The notes: generated from the letters alone by a model not told the origin. Positions 1-10,737 are shown, numbered from the stretch's first letter. The stretch: 64,000 nucleotides of DNA from Plutella xylostella (GCF_932276165.1 NC_063997.1:320001-384000), one strand, 5' to 3'. Translations and numbers: made by a program.

Positions 1-1379
1 GCGCACGAGGCAGTTTTTGTTCAAGCAAAAATAAGATCTAAGTCTTTTGCAGTAGAAATCAAAATAGGCCAGCTCGGTTTAATTTAACTCGTAACGTTCG
101 AATGATTTATGTAATTTCTGTTTAGGGTAGGTATTACGGTTGTTATATTGGTATTTTTGTGAAGTTTTCTTTAGACGTACCTAGTACCTACTTAGTTTAG
201 TATGGTATAGGAAGAAGGAAGGTACATATTTAGAAGGTTTTTAAATGGTAGTGCGTTGCACGGGCGCACTTAAGGTGCAGCCGCCACTGGTAAGGAATCG
301 TACTTTTAGCGCCGCATCGGTGTTCGAGAGTTAGCAAAAAATTTGAGTCTGAATCACCTAATACAAGTGTTTTGACTCGATTTAATTACAAATGAAGCCA
401 AGTACAATTAGGATTGTGTCGACAGTTGAATTGATTGTGTCCGTACACGTACTTATAATATAAGAATGAGTAGAAACTGCGGGGATATACGTTGAATGAG
501 GTGTGGTTTAATCTTTATTGGATCTGATTGCCATAATATGTGTCATCTACTTAAACCCGATTCAAGGATCCTCGTATATTGCATAATACATACATCCTTG
601 TATGTTTCCTCCAACGTCTGTATCCCGCAGAAAGTACTCCGATACACCTTTTTCCGATTGTTAGGTTTCGAAGTTTATTGTTATTTGTTTGTGATACTTT
701 CTTCTTTATCTCTTTGTAGCTTACACTCTCAGTTATAGTTATAATATCACAGTTTAACAACTACGCTAAATTTCTTGTTGAGCATTTATTATTGTGTCTA
801 CATATATTATAGTCTTGCATGGCATGTGTCTATAACATACTATTAGTTTTCGCCCGTATCTTAGAGTACTAGTCATTTAGAGACATCAGTGGACCATAGA
901 AATATGCCGAAATGTCGGTAATGTATGAGTATTCGTAAGACAAGAACGGTACATGTGCGGCGTCTCCCCTTTGAAAATATAGAAGTTTTAATAAAATAAC
1001 GGGTAAAATGTGTTAGATGGAAGTGTTCCTTGGATGGACAAAATCGTATGACAAATAAGTGATCGAGGAGAGACGCCGCATTTTGGATAGTTTGGCGTGC
1101 TGCTCAGTAAACTAGAGCAAACTTCCTCCAGTAGATACATTCACCACCCTTATCTACTCAATACATCACAGAATGAAAAGGTTGACTTTGTATTACTCTC
1201 TTTAAAATGACCATATTCCAACTTTGTCACATCACCGCTTTCTCATTCTTAAATCTCAACACAAACTCCCACATATTTGTGTTGAAACAAACAAAACATA
1301 TCCTTCCACGGCCCGAACAAAACCTCGTATCAGGTCAACCTAAAGCCCCGTTTACACCATCCATAATGAATGTGTGCAG
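1..1379. other. intron of the crol-like gene (5' part outside the window)
   Basis: No exon could be supported here. The first recognisable coding segment begins at 1380 after a TGTGCAG acceptor, and its first base completes a codon begun in an upstream exon, so the gene's 5' part lies outside the window. The open frames in this stretch have no recognisable protein similarity. Confidence 0.6.
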
Positions 1380-1547
1380 ACAGCACACGGGCGAGACGCC
1401 GCACGCCTGCTCGTTCTGCCCCAAGGCGTTCTCGCGCAAGGAGCACCTCACCAACCACGTGCGCCAGCACACGGGGGACATGCCGCACCGCTGCAACTAC
1501 TGCAGCAAGAGCTTCAGCCGCAAGGAGCATCTGAATAACCACGTCAG
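1380..1547 (+). CDS. crol: crol-like coding exon a
   Basis: 168 nt. Starts in the third base of an Arg codon, supplies the closing His of an upstream finger, one whole finger (CSFC...H) and a second (CNYC...H) that lacks its last His. Acceptor TGTGCAG, donor GTTAGT. Confidence 0.8.
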
Positions 1548-4500
1548 GTTAGTTTGGACACGGGTTTAGGGGGACGACTTTTTGGAGCGCTGCTGAAGTA
1601 AAAATGTAGCTGAAAAACGATGGAATGATAGATGGCATGGCAGCTCTCTACAAAATCGTTTCCGTAAAGCTAAACTGGGTTCAGGCATGCTTGGTGTTGG
1701 TTTTTTCGCCGTTGCCAATTCGCAAGGCTCATGAGGCGCCACCTAGTGTTACATTTATGGCTTAGGAATTATGGCAATTCTTGAATGGTGAAAAAACTCA
1801 GCGCCTAGCATGCTGAAGTGACGCTATCGTATCCTCTTCCCATTAGTCGGTCGCTCAAATATTGTGTAACCTGGCTGATAATAATAAATTGCAACTGTAA
1901 CATTATTAATCGGAAAAGAGAGAGCATTGATACGATGGCGTTGAATGGAATGAAACGGCTTCATGTTGTTTCACGCCAACTTTGCGGCTGTCAAGTCAGA
2001 ATTATTTCCTGGTGATGGATATCTCATAAAGATTTAGAATACTAGTTCGGTTAGTATTTTGTTTATAATAAGTTTTGCGACGGAGTAATGTCCTGTTTCT
2101 TTTTGCATATTTATTATATCTAGTATTTGCTGGAAACATAACAAAATAGTTCTACGGTTACGGAAATAAGCAGCCGAGAAAATATGATCGATTGAATCAA
2201 CGGATGAACTTGATAGCCGCAAACTGTGTGTATGTTGTTAATTTTGTTTAGAAGCAGGCTACCGCTAAATCCCAGCAGTACGAAATACTTACCTAGTCTG
2301 TCTTCTCTTTCTTTTCTTTTTTTTAACAACTCTCAAATTGGTGACGACAACTTCAGTAGACAAAAGTAAGCAAAGAAACAGGACATTCCGGTTGCAAAAT
2401 CAACTATAAAGCTCAGCATTTATCAATATTATCTAAGAATTGCAATCTCTTAAGCACATTATATAATTCATCAATGAGCAAAACCACCACTGAATCTTAA
2501 CTGGTTTCGAACTAAAACACGAGACAGCTTAAAACCAAACCTACCGCTTAAAACCAAGATGGCGTTTGTAAATCGGAATGTACTGTCCACAGACAACACA
2601 CAGGCGAAACCCCGTTCAAGTGCACGTACTGTGCCAAGTCGTTCTCCCGCAAGGAGCACCTGACCAACCACGTGCATCTACACACCGGGGAGACCCCGCA
2701 CAAGTGCCCCTTCTGCACCAAGACCTTCTCACGGAAGGAGCACTTGACCAACCATATAAGGTACGTATGTTACAGCGTTTGGTTGAGGAGCCTACATTCT
2801 TAATTTTCCAGGGTTATCAGATGAGGGTTTTGATAATGGTCTTTCGGAAGGGGTTTTAACAGGATCATGCTGGATAAAAGGTTCATTTTAGGTACTGAAT
2901 AGTGCATGGGCAGGTCCGATCAAATAATTTTCATACAGTACATTAAATAAGCCATGTACCACTAACATTGATTTTGGTGGGAGTTGTGAAAGTATAGATT
3001 TGTGTCTCATTTGTTATACGCATGTTTATGTTGTCCGCGTTAGTATTTGTGCTATGATATGCATGTATTAAAACCAATCATATCTACGTTCAAGTTATGT
3101 ACGGTGGCCTGCGCCTAAAAGTATACAGGCGGAGTTTTTAAAATAGCGATCCCTGATGATGAAGGGACCAGCTACATCTGTTATTAATCCGGGGATGTGT
3201 TGTGTGTGATGTGTGTAGCAGTGGTGTTTATGTGGATGTGCTTGAGCAGCATGTGAGTTTGAGATCGCTATTTTAAAAACTGCGCCTGTATACTTTTAGG
3301 CGCAGGCCACCGTACATCAAAAATCTGTGTTTAAGTTATAATATACCATATTTACTTTCTGTATAATTTTGCCACAACTAATAGTAAAGAGTTTAGTTAC
3401 TTTACCATAGTTATTTTACCATAAAATCCGTAAGAAAATTGTGAAATTTGCGCTATTTTATTTACTCAACATAAACTCATAGGATGGAATATACATAAAC
3501 CGACTTTTTGCCCGGGAAAGTATCCACAGTTGCACGTAAATGACAATCTCTTAACCCCTCCACTGTCCCACAGGATCCACACGGGCGAGTCGCCACACCG
3601 CTGCGAGTTCTGCCAGAAGACGTTCACACGCAAGGAGCACCTCACCAACCACATGAAGCAGCACACGGGCGACACGCCGCACATGTGCAAGGTCTGCTCC
3701 AAGCCCTTCACGCGCAAGGAGCATCTCATCGCACACATGAGGTGAGCAAGACATATAACCCTCAGTGTTAGAGAGTGGATAGGAGACTGGCAGAACTGAT
3801 GTCAAGCGACTGCAGTCTGTTGTGTTCTCTATTTCTGGGACACGGCTCTCTAATGAAGGAAGGGTTTTACTTTTTACCCCACTGCCGAAGGAGGAAGATA
3901 ATGTTTTTCGATTGTATGTATGTATGTTTCTTTGTTTCTTTGTTCCCTCCTGTAGCCTAAACGGCTTGATAGATTTTGATCTATGAGGTATCGTTAGAAG
4001 CTTATTGATGACGCGATTGTTTCAGCCGCCTTTACATTCCATTACAATAAATGCCTATGTACTTACCTATATATAATTATTTTCCTTATATTTCCAGGGC
4101 GCACAGCTGCGGCGAGCGGCCGTACAGCTGCGGGCAGTGCGGCAAGTCGTTCCCGCTGAAGGGCAACCTCATGTTCCACGAGCGCTCGCACTACAAGAGC
4201 GGCGGCGGCGCGCGCCCCTTCAAGTGTGAAGTGTGCTCGAAGACGTTTATGTGTAAAGGTGAGATGGCTTTGACACTTATTTTATTCCCATTCATGTTTA
4301 TTTGAAAATTAAGATAAGTATTATAATATACTTATTCCCGATAATTCCTATAACTCCGCGAGGAGCATAAAGCCTCCACGTTTCTTCTGCAGACGTTTCC
4401 GTCCTAGGCTATTTCCTTGGCTTCGTCCTAGGAGATTCCGACGGACTTGAGTTCGTAGAGATGGGCCGAAATTCGGTAGACATTCGGTTCAACCGAACTT

Positions 4501-6977
4501 CGGCAGGTTTAACCGAACTTCGGTATTCGGCCGAAATTCGGTTCAAATGCCGAACATTCGGCACACCTATTTCTACACTTTTTATAGAATACAGTGTGGA
4601 TATTTTTCAGTGTTGTTATCAGTTGTAGGCGAGTGAGACTACCAGTAATGCTTGGCCACTTTTTAAACCACTCTAAAATCTCGGAAAAAAAAACCGTTTA
4701 TTTCATAGAACAACTTAAATACTAAAATTTATAGAACAGCTGTATTCGTTTTTAAGGTTCCGTATCTCGAATGGAAAAAAACTTATTGGATCACTTTGTT
4801 ATCCGTCCGTCTGTCTGTCTGTCACCATACTTTTTCTCAGAAACGGTTGCCCGTTTCTTTACATGTATCAAGTTGTTATTTCATTGCATCTAAATTGGGG
4901 ATCAATATTTTTGTTGTTTTTATGATGTGGGATATGGTTGAATAGGTATTTCATAAATATTAAAGGTATGCTTATGCTCACACCATTTTTGGTATTCAGT
5001 GATTGCTTTACGAAATATTAAACTTCAAAGTGCAAATTTTTGTTATGAAATGAAATTAAATGAAATCGTTTATTTTTCGACGTAGAATGTTAGAATTACT
5101 TGTCGAAAGTCATAATCTACCACCATTTCACAAAGGCCCCGTCATTAAGGAGGAAAGAAATGGCGAAAGAAACTCCTCGAGCATCTTTAGTTAGACTTAA
5201 ATATCCCCGTCCCTCAAGTCACAGATGTAGTACCTACATAATATGACTTTGCCTTCAGGAGCTTCACAGCGGTAATTCCACCATGTATAATAGAATTACG
5301 AAAGCTACAAATTTAACCGAATATTCGGCCGAACTTTTAATTTTTACCGAATGTTCGGCCGAAGCCGAACTTCGGTTCAAACCACATTCGGCCCATCACT
5401 AGAGTTCGCTGAAAATGGATCTTCTCCAAGTTATTGTAGGTCGCCCTTTGCGCCTTCAACCCTACGGCGAGTTCCAATTAAAATAAAATTATTTTATTTT
5501 TACTTTATTTTATAATATTTGGAGAACTTACAGCTATAACACAATATGAACATATCAGGTAAACAGCTACTAGCCAATTACAAGTTACCACATATGGTTC
5601 CAAGGGTAAGGCTTGCATTCTAGAACTCATCTCTTCGATATACAGCGTTGAGACCGGTTCCAGAACTCAATCCTTAGTTATTATACCTAGGCGTTACTCG
5701 ACACCAGCTGTAACACACACTAATACTAAAACACTAATATCTGTACTTAGTAAATGCAACCAGTTAACTAAAACTAAGTAGACTGACTTAAGTTAATTTG
5801 TTCACAAAAGCAACTGTTAGGTATCTGTTAGCATTACTGTGTTTCTTACTAAATGGATCAAACTCTGAATGTTATGTAAATGTTGTCCGCAGGTCACCTG
5901 AGCGCGCACCGGCGCACGCACGAGGGCGGCGCGGCGGAGGGCGCGGACGAGGAGTGCGGCGCCGCCTGCGCCAAGTGCGAGCCCGAGCCGCGGCCCGACG
6001 ACGCGGACAGGTGACGTCACCACTCCAAACTACTTCGTAAACGTCGGCTGTGCGTTATGCATGTGATGATCCTCTGAGTAGCGCACCGGGTGAAGTAAAC
6101 TTCACTAGGGGTACACTGAATCACGCTTGACTCCTGCTGATGTGGCATGTGTGAAGAGAGCATTCCCGAGTGACGGATCAGCTGTAATTTATCTGGCTTT
6201 CTAATCCTTCGTCCAAACCGCGGAGATCCTAGTTCATCCCTAGTGTTTGTCAGCGACACGCTAAGAAGTATATTATAGCTGCAACTGGATTTCTACTGGG
6301 AGCGTGGCCACTAGCTTAGGGCGGGGCTAACTTTGACACCAATACTCCATAGACTTTCCTTCCACCCCATTCTGTCGTTTCCTAGATTCATGTGTAACTA
6401 ATGTAAGTGTGTTTACAGAAATTCGACGGAGAGCAAGGCCGAGGTGGCGGCCGTGGTGGCGCAGACGCAGGCGGCACAGAGCAACGGCACCGTCATGCAG
6501 ATCACTAGCCAGGTATGATTCATTTATACTATCCTACTATATGATTATAAATGTGAAAGTTTGTAAGTATGTGTGTATGTTTGTTACTTCTTCACTTAAA
6601 ACGGCTGAACCGATTTTAACGAAATTTTGTATGGAGTTAGCTAACACCCTGGATTAACATTTTTTTACCTGGATTTTTTAAGGCGAAGTGAACCTCGCGG
6701 GACCAGCTAGTTACCTAATACAAGTGGGCTTACCATAATATATCTGTAGGATTGATGGGAACATCGTCATCAGCTTGTAAACGTCCAGTGCTGGGTATAG
6801 CGCTCTACGCGGATCGCCATAACATTTCCTCGAATATAGTTTGTAATCGTGAAAACCAAAGACCTGATGATAACGTTTCTTCCCCCACAGCAGGTGGTCC
6901 GAGCGGCGGTGGCGACGAGCGGCGCGGAGACGGGAGTCCCCTCCTACACGCACCACCCCGTCACGGTCAACTACTAG
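1380..6977 (+). CDS. crol: crooked legs-like C2H2 zinc-finger protein, 3' part (7 coding exons)
   Basis: Joined exons 1380-1547, 2593-2760, 3574-3741, 4098-4258, 5893-6010, 6419-6512 and 6891-6977 give about 320 codons ending in TAG at 6975-6977; every boundary has GT-AG signals and the phases match. The product has eight complete C2H2 fingers of the C-x2-C-x12-H-x3-H type plus the closing His of an upstream one, joined by HTGE/HTGD linkers, with the repeated core RKEHLTNHVRQHTG. A spacer precedes finger 8 (KSGGGARPFK), followed by an acidic tail and a C-terminus ending HPVTVNY. The RKEHL-type fingers followed by a GKSFPLKGNL finger match my memory of Drosophila Crol, an ecdysone-responsive nuclear DNA-binding regulator. 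The last finger of fly Crol seems absent: an acidic Cys-containing stretch follows instead. A related zinc-finger paralogue is possible. Introns hold a mariner-like MITE, a hAT-like element and short repeats. Confidence 0.7.
2593..2760 (+). CDS. crol: crol-like coding exon b
   Basis: 168 nt with the same phase and layout as exon a: closing His, finger CTYC...H, then finger CPFC...H without its last His. Acceptor TGTCCACAG, donor GTACGT. Confidence 0.8.
3097..3317. mobile_element. mariner-like MITE in crol intron
   Basis: The ends are inverted repeats of about 55 bp that begin ATGTACGGTGG and run inward through a TTTTTAAAATAGCGATC segment, with one clear mismatch. The centre is about 110 bp of non-coding DNA. 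The outermost TA fits a TA target duplication of the Tc1/mariner type. No coding capacity. It lies between coding exons b and c. Confidence 0.7.
3574..3741 (+). CDS. crol: crol-like coding exon c
   Basis: 168 nt, third exon of identical length and phase: closing His, finger CEFC...H, then finger CKVC...H without its last His. Acceptor TCCCACAG, donor GTGAGC. Confidence 0.8.
3866..4025 (+). repeat. interspersed repeat, copy 1
   Basis: Carries CACTGCCGAAGGAGGA, a GTATGTATG run and TTTGTTCCCTCCTGTAGCC. The same block, reversed, lies at 50524-50630. Family unknown. It sits just upstream of coding exon d. Confidence 0.6.
4098..4258 (+). CDS. crol: crol-like coding exon d
   Basis: 161 nt. Closing His (AH), an atypical SCGERPYS linker, finger CGQC with GKSFPLKGNL, a Gly-rich spacer and the CEVC half of the last finger, whose His residues are in exon e. 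Acceptor TTTCCAG, donor GTGAGA. Confidence 0.75.
4754..4900 (+). repeat. GGTTCCGTA interspersed repeat, copy 1
   Basis: Contains GGTTCCGTA, an A-rich stretch, a TCTG run and TTTTTCTCAGAAACGG followed by TATCAAG. Resembles the block at 18990-19280. Nested inside the hAT-like element. Confidence 0.5.
5037..5200 (-). mobile_element. LINE 3'-end fragment (reverse orientation), tentative
   Basis: Contains GTTTATTTTTCGACG, then CCGTCATTAAGGAGGA and GAAATGGCGAAAG, which I associate with the 3' region of lepidopteran LINEs in reverse orientation. No open frame remains. Confidence 0.35.
5893..6010 (+). CDS. crol: crol-like coding exon e
   Basis: 118 nt. The split Gly codon (G|GT) rejoins to GHLSAHRRTH, which completes finger 8. 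The rest is acidic and Ala-rich with three further Cys that do not form a recognisable finger. Acceptor GTCCGCAG, donor GTGACG. Confidence 0.75.
6419..6512 (+). CDS. crol: crol-like coding exon f
   Basis: 94 nt encoding a low-complexity Ala/Val/Gln/Ser-rich segment (AEVAAVVAQTQAAQS) in frame with exons e and g. Acceptor TTTACAG, donor GTATGA. Confidence 0.65.
6530..6715 (+). repeat. short interspersed repeat family R, copy 1
   Basis: Runs from an ATTATAAATGTGAAAG end through AAAACGGCTGAACCGATTTT to GGCGAAGTGAACCTCGCGGG and CAGCTAG. Four further copies are at 16799-17030, 21580-21810, 38212-38403 and 53815-53975. No coding capacity; probably a non-autonomous element. It lies in a crol intron. 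Confidence 0.7.
6891..6977 (+). CDS. crol: crol-like terminal coding exon g
   Basis: Coding part is 87 nt ending in TAG at 6975-6977. A pyrimidine tract and CACAGCAG give a NAGNAG acceptor, so the exon may start at 6891 or 6894. The encoded tail ends HHPVTVNY; fly Crol, as I recall it, also ends in a short HPVVY-like tail. Confidence 0.65.
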   Translation, partial: QVVRAAVATSGAETGVPSYTHHPVTVNY

Positions 6978-8344
6978 CACTCCCGCGCCATGGCTTACTG
7001 CGAGCTGTGAACACTGACTGCCTCGTGACGTCACCACGCCACTGCATCTGCGAGCTAGCGTGCTAATGGACATTACTCGAATGGTGTTTCAAAAATTTAT
7101 TGTGATTCGCGGGGAGGGAATTACGTCGCTTGCAAGACATTGGGAGTGCACGACTTGAATGACCTTCCGCGTTGCAAGACCCTGTGATGCCTCATAGCAA
7201 TACTCGTCAAGTGGATGGGTGCACTTGCATTCGCTAATAGCAATAACTGTTGGCACCGAGTTGCTACTGGAAATACCATATGCTGCTACCATTACATCAC
7301 ATGTTTGTGTTAATTGTTACGATGGAAAGTTACCGTAATTTAACTGAATCATTGGAACAGATATCGTTGAAATATATTTTACTTTCTTGCAGAAATGCAG
7401 TCATTGTTTTGTCAGTTGTTGACTAAATAACTAAAATGAAATTGCATTATGTGACCACGCTGATTAATTGAGCAATTATTATTTTTTTCGACATTATTGA
7501 GTGTAATTTAAGATTTTAATTTTGTAAGTATCATTATCAGGCAGAAATTGGTCTTATGTACTTTTATAGAGCATATAATTTCGATATTTTAATTTCATAT
7601 TTATTTTATAAACCACTTATTTTATGGACTTATATTTTTAAACTTTGTGGTACCATGGTTCAAAGGTTTTTTGTTGGTGTATAACTTATAATAATAAATT
7701 ATCACCGTTTCTTGGAAGGAACAAGCCACCACATGCTGTAATGAAAGTTCCTCAAAAGTATTGATTATTTTATAAGCAGTCTTTTTGTTAAAGGCTAGTC
7801 AGCATCATGCCTATATTATTTTAACACGGGAGACGATATTTCAATTTGTAAATACTATTTCTGCCTTATCTTTCTTTCAAGTTATACTGTACTAACTTAA
7901 ATTGAGAAAATAATCAAAAGGGGACCATTTGAGCACATACTAAACCGAAATCTTGCTATTTCCCTAGAAGCTAAGTTGAAGTGTGTTTGCGGTTTTGGAT
8001 CGTATATTTTTTTATCTCAGTTTCTGCTTTTCTCTTCTATCTTTATGTTTTACTATGTGAGGGTTAGTTGTAGTGTCTATTGCCATATATTGTACAGTAC
8101 AAGTGTGATATTGATAAAATATAAATGTTACTGTTTGAGTTAACGACAAGTAGGCTGTATAGCGAGGAGCGGTCTCCGGTCCGGTGTAGAGTAAGGTTTC
8201 GCGGGCGGAGTGGTGTTATAATCACTCCGCGCCCCTAGTAATGCTGCTTGGACTAAGGTGTTGTATTTAAATGTAAATAAATAGCGTAAAGACTAAAGTG
8301 TACTGTGTATTTAGATGATTTAGAGATAATAAAATGTTATATAG
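6978..8344 (+). other. probable 3' UTR of the crol-like gene
   Basis: A+T-rich, no conserved reading frame. Candidate AATAAA signals occur near 7690, 8274 and 8328, the last two followed by TG-rich sequence. The exact cleavage site cannot be set without transcript data. Confidence 0.5.
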
Positions 8345-8900
8345 AAAATGGTGTGATGCGATTTTGAATCGTGTGGAGTAGTCTGTAATGCTTTTATTTT
8401 GTGAGAACGCGACAGATCATTGAGACGTTATATCAGGGCCGGTACGGTTAGCTATCTTCAATGGTGCCACGCTATTTATATTTTATAGGAAATCTTAATC
8501 TTAGAGAGAATAGTATGTACTAAATTATATTCCGTAATTTGATATGAATGAGATTAAAAAAGCGAGATAAAAGTTGTTGTTTTATTTTGGAAAATAAATT
8601 AGGTAAGTTTTTGTAAAAGATATGACGCTGCCACAATGCTGTTATTATTACCTAACATGAAAACAGTGAATCATACTCGCAGCAGTGCGGCAGCAAGACA
8701 AGAGTCTTGGGGCAGGATTGAAGGTTGCCTCATTATTGTTTGTAAACGTAGGTAATATACCGAATGTTACAAAAAGGGTATAGTAATCAAACTGTGGTCT
8801 GTGATTTAGGGGTCATCGCGAACTTTGGTTATGGTAAGCGACGTTCAGGGAAAAATTCGGTTCAACAATAAAATCGGGTCCCCTATAGTACTAACTAAAG
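8345..8900. other. spacer, nothing recognised
   Basis: I see no exon, RNA gene or clear repeat between the putative crol 3' end and the LINE fragment that follows. Confidence 0.4.
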
Positions 8901-8913
8901 TAATGTAATTAAA

Positions 8914-9216
8914 TTGTTTGTACCTGATAGGTACCTAAGGGCGCGTAGCCACAAGTTGTTTGCGGTGCCGCCGTCGCGCACGAACCTGTACCGGTGCTCG
9001 CCCGTCGCGCGCGCGCTCCACTTGCTCGGCTCCCTGCTCGCCGAAGCACCAGAATGTGATGTATTTGTGGATAGAATGAGTTCGCTGATGAATGTATGTA
9101 AAGGAATGTTAGAGAGAAGTATGAAAGTGAGTGCTATATGTTAAATTAATATTGTAACGATTTGGGTTTTGTGTTCCTGTTATGTTACAATGTATGTGTG
9201 TAAATAAATAAATAAA
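8914..9216 (+). mobile_element. 5'-truncated LINE 3' end (family A)
   Basis: The frame 8914-9144 encodes the C-terminal end of a jockey-group LINE ORF2. The stretch PPSRTNLYRCSPVARALHLL corresponds to PPARTNLLAKAPLTRALRLL in the longer copy at 18600-18690. It is followed by TAAATAAATAAATAAATG, a typical tail. Everything upstream of the last about 75 codons is missing. Confidence 0.65.
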
Positions 9217-9372
9217 TGTGACGAATAAAGTTTCTATGGAGATTAACTTTGACTACTTATGAATCTGTAGATAGTTTCCATTTCTAATTATTGAAAGTGA
9301 AAAGGAGGTTAACTACAAATATATGGTGTGTCATAAAAATTATCATATAAAATTGAAAATATGGCAAAATAT

Positions 9373-9378
9373 TTTATT
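9373..9378 (-). terminator. CHMP6 polyadenylation signal (AATAAA)
   Basis: TTTATT on the + strand is AATAAA on the - strand, about 145 bp past the stop codon; no better signal lies closer. Confidence 0.5.
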
Positions 9379-9521
9379 TTCAAGTGCTTACATTATTTAC
9401 AATTGGTAGATATTAGAAAAATAAAAGCACCTAACACATTATCAGGCTTTAAAGATTATAAACTTAACTATACACCTATAGATATAAAAACAGATTAATT
9501 TATCTTAACATTGAGTAGGAA

Positions 9522-9830
9522 TCAAGCTTCAAGTGCAACTCTCTTTGTACTGCTGGTAACTTTTTCTGGAGTTTCCTTGGTGGCTGGCTCGGGCAGTGCA
9601 TCGGCGGGCACATCGGGCAGCTTGTCTCCCACATCCAGAATGGCCTCCAGCTCTGCCTCCACAGCATCCTCGTCTTCCTGTGTGAGCTCCCCGGAGATGA
9701 CAGCATCAATCTCCCGCTGCTTCTCTATGCCCTCCTTGGACTCCTCCATTATCTGCTCAATCTCATCTATACTGAGGATCTCGTGGACCTTCTTCAGGGC
9801 TGCAGTTCCAGACTTCAAGCCATCCAGAAC
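9522..9830 (-). CDS. CHMP6: CHMP6 coding exon 2
   Basis: 309 nt including the TGA at 9524-9522, after an acceptor TTATTCCAG and a 127-bp intron. Encodes VLDGLKSG... and the acidic autoinhibitory/MIM tail. Confidence 0.93.
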   Translation of the reverse strand, partial: VLDGLKSGTAALKKVHEILSIDEIEQIMEESKEGIEKQREIDAVISGELTQEDEDAVEAELEAILDVGDKLPDVPADALPEPATKETPEKVTSSTKRVALEA

Positions 9831-10260
9831 CTGGAATAAAGACATAGATTTAGTGGTAGGTAATTGGTAGGGTATGTTCATTGGTATTGTAAATTATCTT
9901 GTATTTGCCAAAGTTTCAGTAAAGAAAAATATAAATAAAAAACTTCAATGAACTTACCTGTATTTCTACTTGCGCGAACTCGATGTCGTGTGTCAGCTGC
10001 TCCAACTTCTCTAACTGCGCATCAGTATTTAATAGCAGCTGTTCTTGGTACTTCTTTTTCCGTAAGAGAAGTTTCGCTCTATCTCTTTTGCCTTCTTCAA
10101 GAAGTTTCTTAGCTAATAGTCTATCTTTTTCAAGGTTCAATTCTATTTTCTTCTGGTACTGCTTTAGCTTATCTCTCTGTTGCTTGAGCTGCAACACTGC
10201 CTTATCTTGCTCAGTCACTCTGCTAACTGGCTTCTTCGATTTTCCAAATAGGGCACCCAT
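9522..10260 (-). CDS. CHMP6: charged multivesicular body protein 6 (ESCRT-III subunit Vps20)
   Basis: Exons 10260-9958 and 9830-9522 join in phase 0 to a 203-residue protein, the usual CHMP6 length. In yeast and human, CHMP6/Vps20 links ESCRT-II (Vps25) to Snf7/CHMP4 on endosomal membranes and starts ESCRT-III filament growth for multivesicular body sorting. The start is taken at 10260 because it gives MGALFGKSKK, with Gly2 as the N-myristoylation site and a basic patch; an upstream in-frame ATG at 10278 would hide it. Residues 10-100 are a charged Gln/Lys/Glu-rich coiled-coil (RVTEQDKAVLQLKQQRDKL). The acidic tail holds LTQEDEDA (150-157) and LPDVPADALPEP (172-183), which fits the VPS4-binding MIM2 of this family. 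The gene is divergent from the LUC7-like gene and convergent with crol. Confidence 0.95.
9958..10260 (-). CDS. CHMP6: CHMP6 coding exon 1
   Basis: 303 nt, 101 codons, from the myristoylation-type start to ...FAQVEIQ; donor GTAAGT on the - strand. Encodes the basic N-terminus and the long coiled-coil helices. Confidence 0.93.
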
Positions 10261-10737
10261 TGTGGTGACGCAAACCAAGCACTAAATCACAACTAACATC
10301 AAATTGACTGCCAAAACTTCTATAAATTTTGGTAATTATCATAAATACGGTATTTATTTTAATACAATTTTAAGACCCAACTCGAAATACACAAACAAAT
10401 CCAATCCATAAATGACACTGACAGATTGGGTGGGACGGCAGGCTGACTCTGACGGAAATTTTATCTTTATAGCCTGTGGCATTTGATTTGATGTCTACTC
10501 GCTTGGCTACTGGCCTAACTTCTACGCTATGTAATCTGTATGCATCTTAAATGTTCTTACTTATCTGTTCTGTGAACAAATATGGCCGTGAGCTGTGAGC
10601 AGTTTGTTTCTTTGTGAACTTTTGGTTATTGAAAATAATTTTTGTCTGGCTTGGTCTTCACAAATTATTTGTATTTGTGAAGCGAAGACATCTATTTTAT
10701 TATTGAATTAATTGCGTGACAAAGTAATCTTGCCATC
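10261..10737. promoter_or_regulatory. shared upstream region of CHMP6 and LUC7L3
   Basis: 477 bp separates the two divergent start codons and must hold both 5' UTRs and promoters. No convincing TATA box is visible and no repeat insertion was recognised. Confidence 0.5.

Larger units (their letters stand above)
4456..5401. mobile_element. hAT-like non-autonomous element with GGGCCGAA ends
   Basis: Ends are inverted (TAGAGATGGGCCGAA at the left; TTCGGCCCATCACTA at the right), each followed inward by repeated CCGAACTTCGG-type motifs. GAGTTCG flanks both sides (4449-4455 and 5402-5408). A TAGNG start and a 7-8 bp duplication fit the hAT superfamily. No transposase. The interior holds a GGTTCCGTA repeat (4754-4900) and an apparent LINE 3' tail (5037-5200). 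It lies between crol exons d and e. Confidence 0.65.

Noticed and set aside
496..738. 80-codon open frame
   Set aside because: No domain, no splice context fitting crol, A+T-rich composition.
1330..1542. - strand open frames opposite the zinc-finger exons (also at 2471-2751 and 3466-3805)
   Set aside because: Shadows of GC-rich finger codons; the sense strand has motifs and splice signals.
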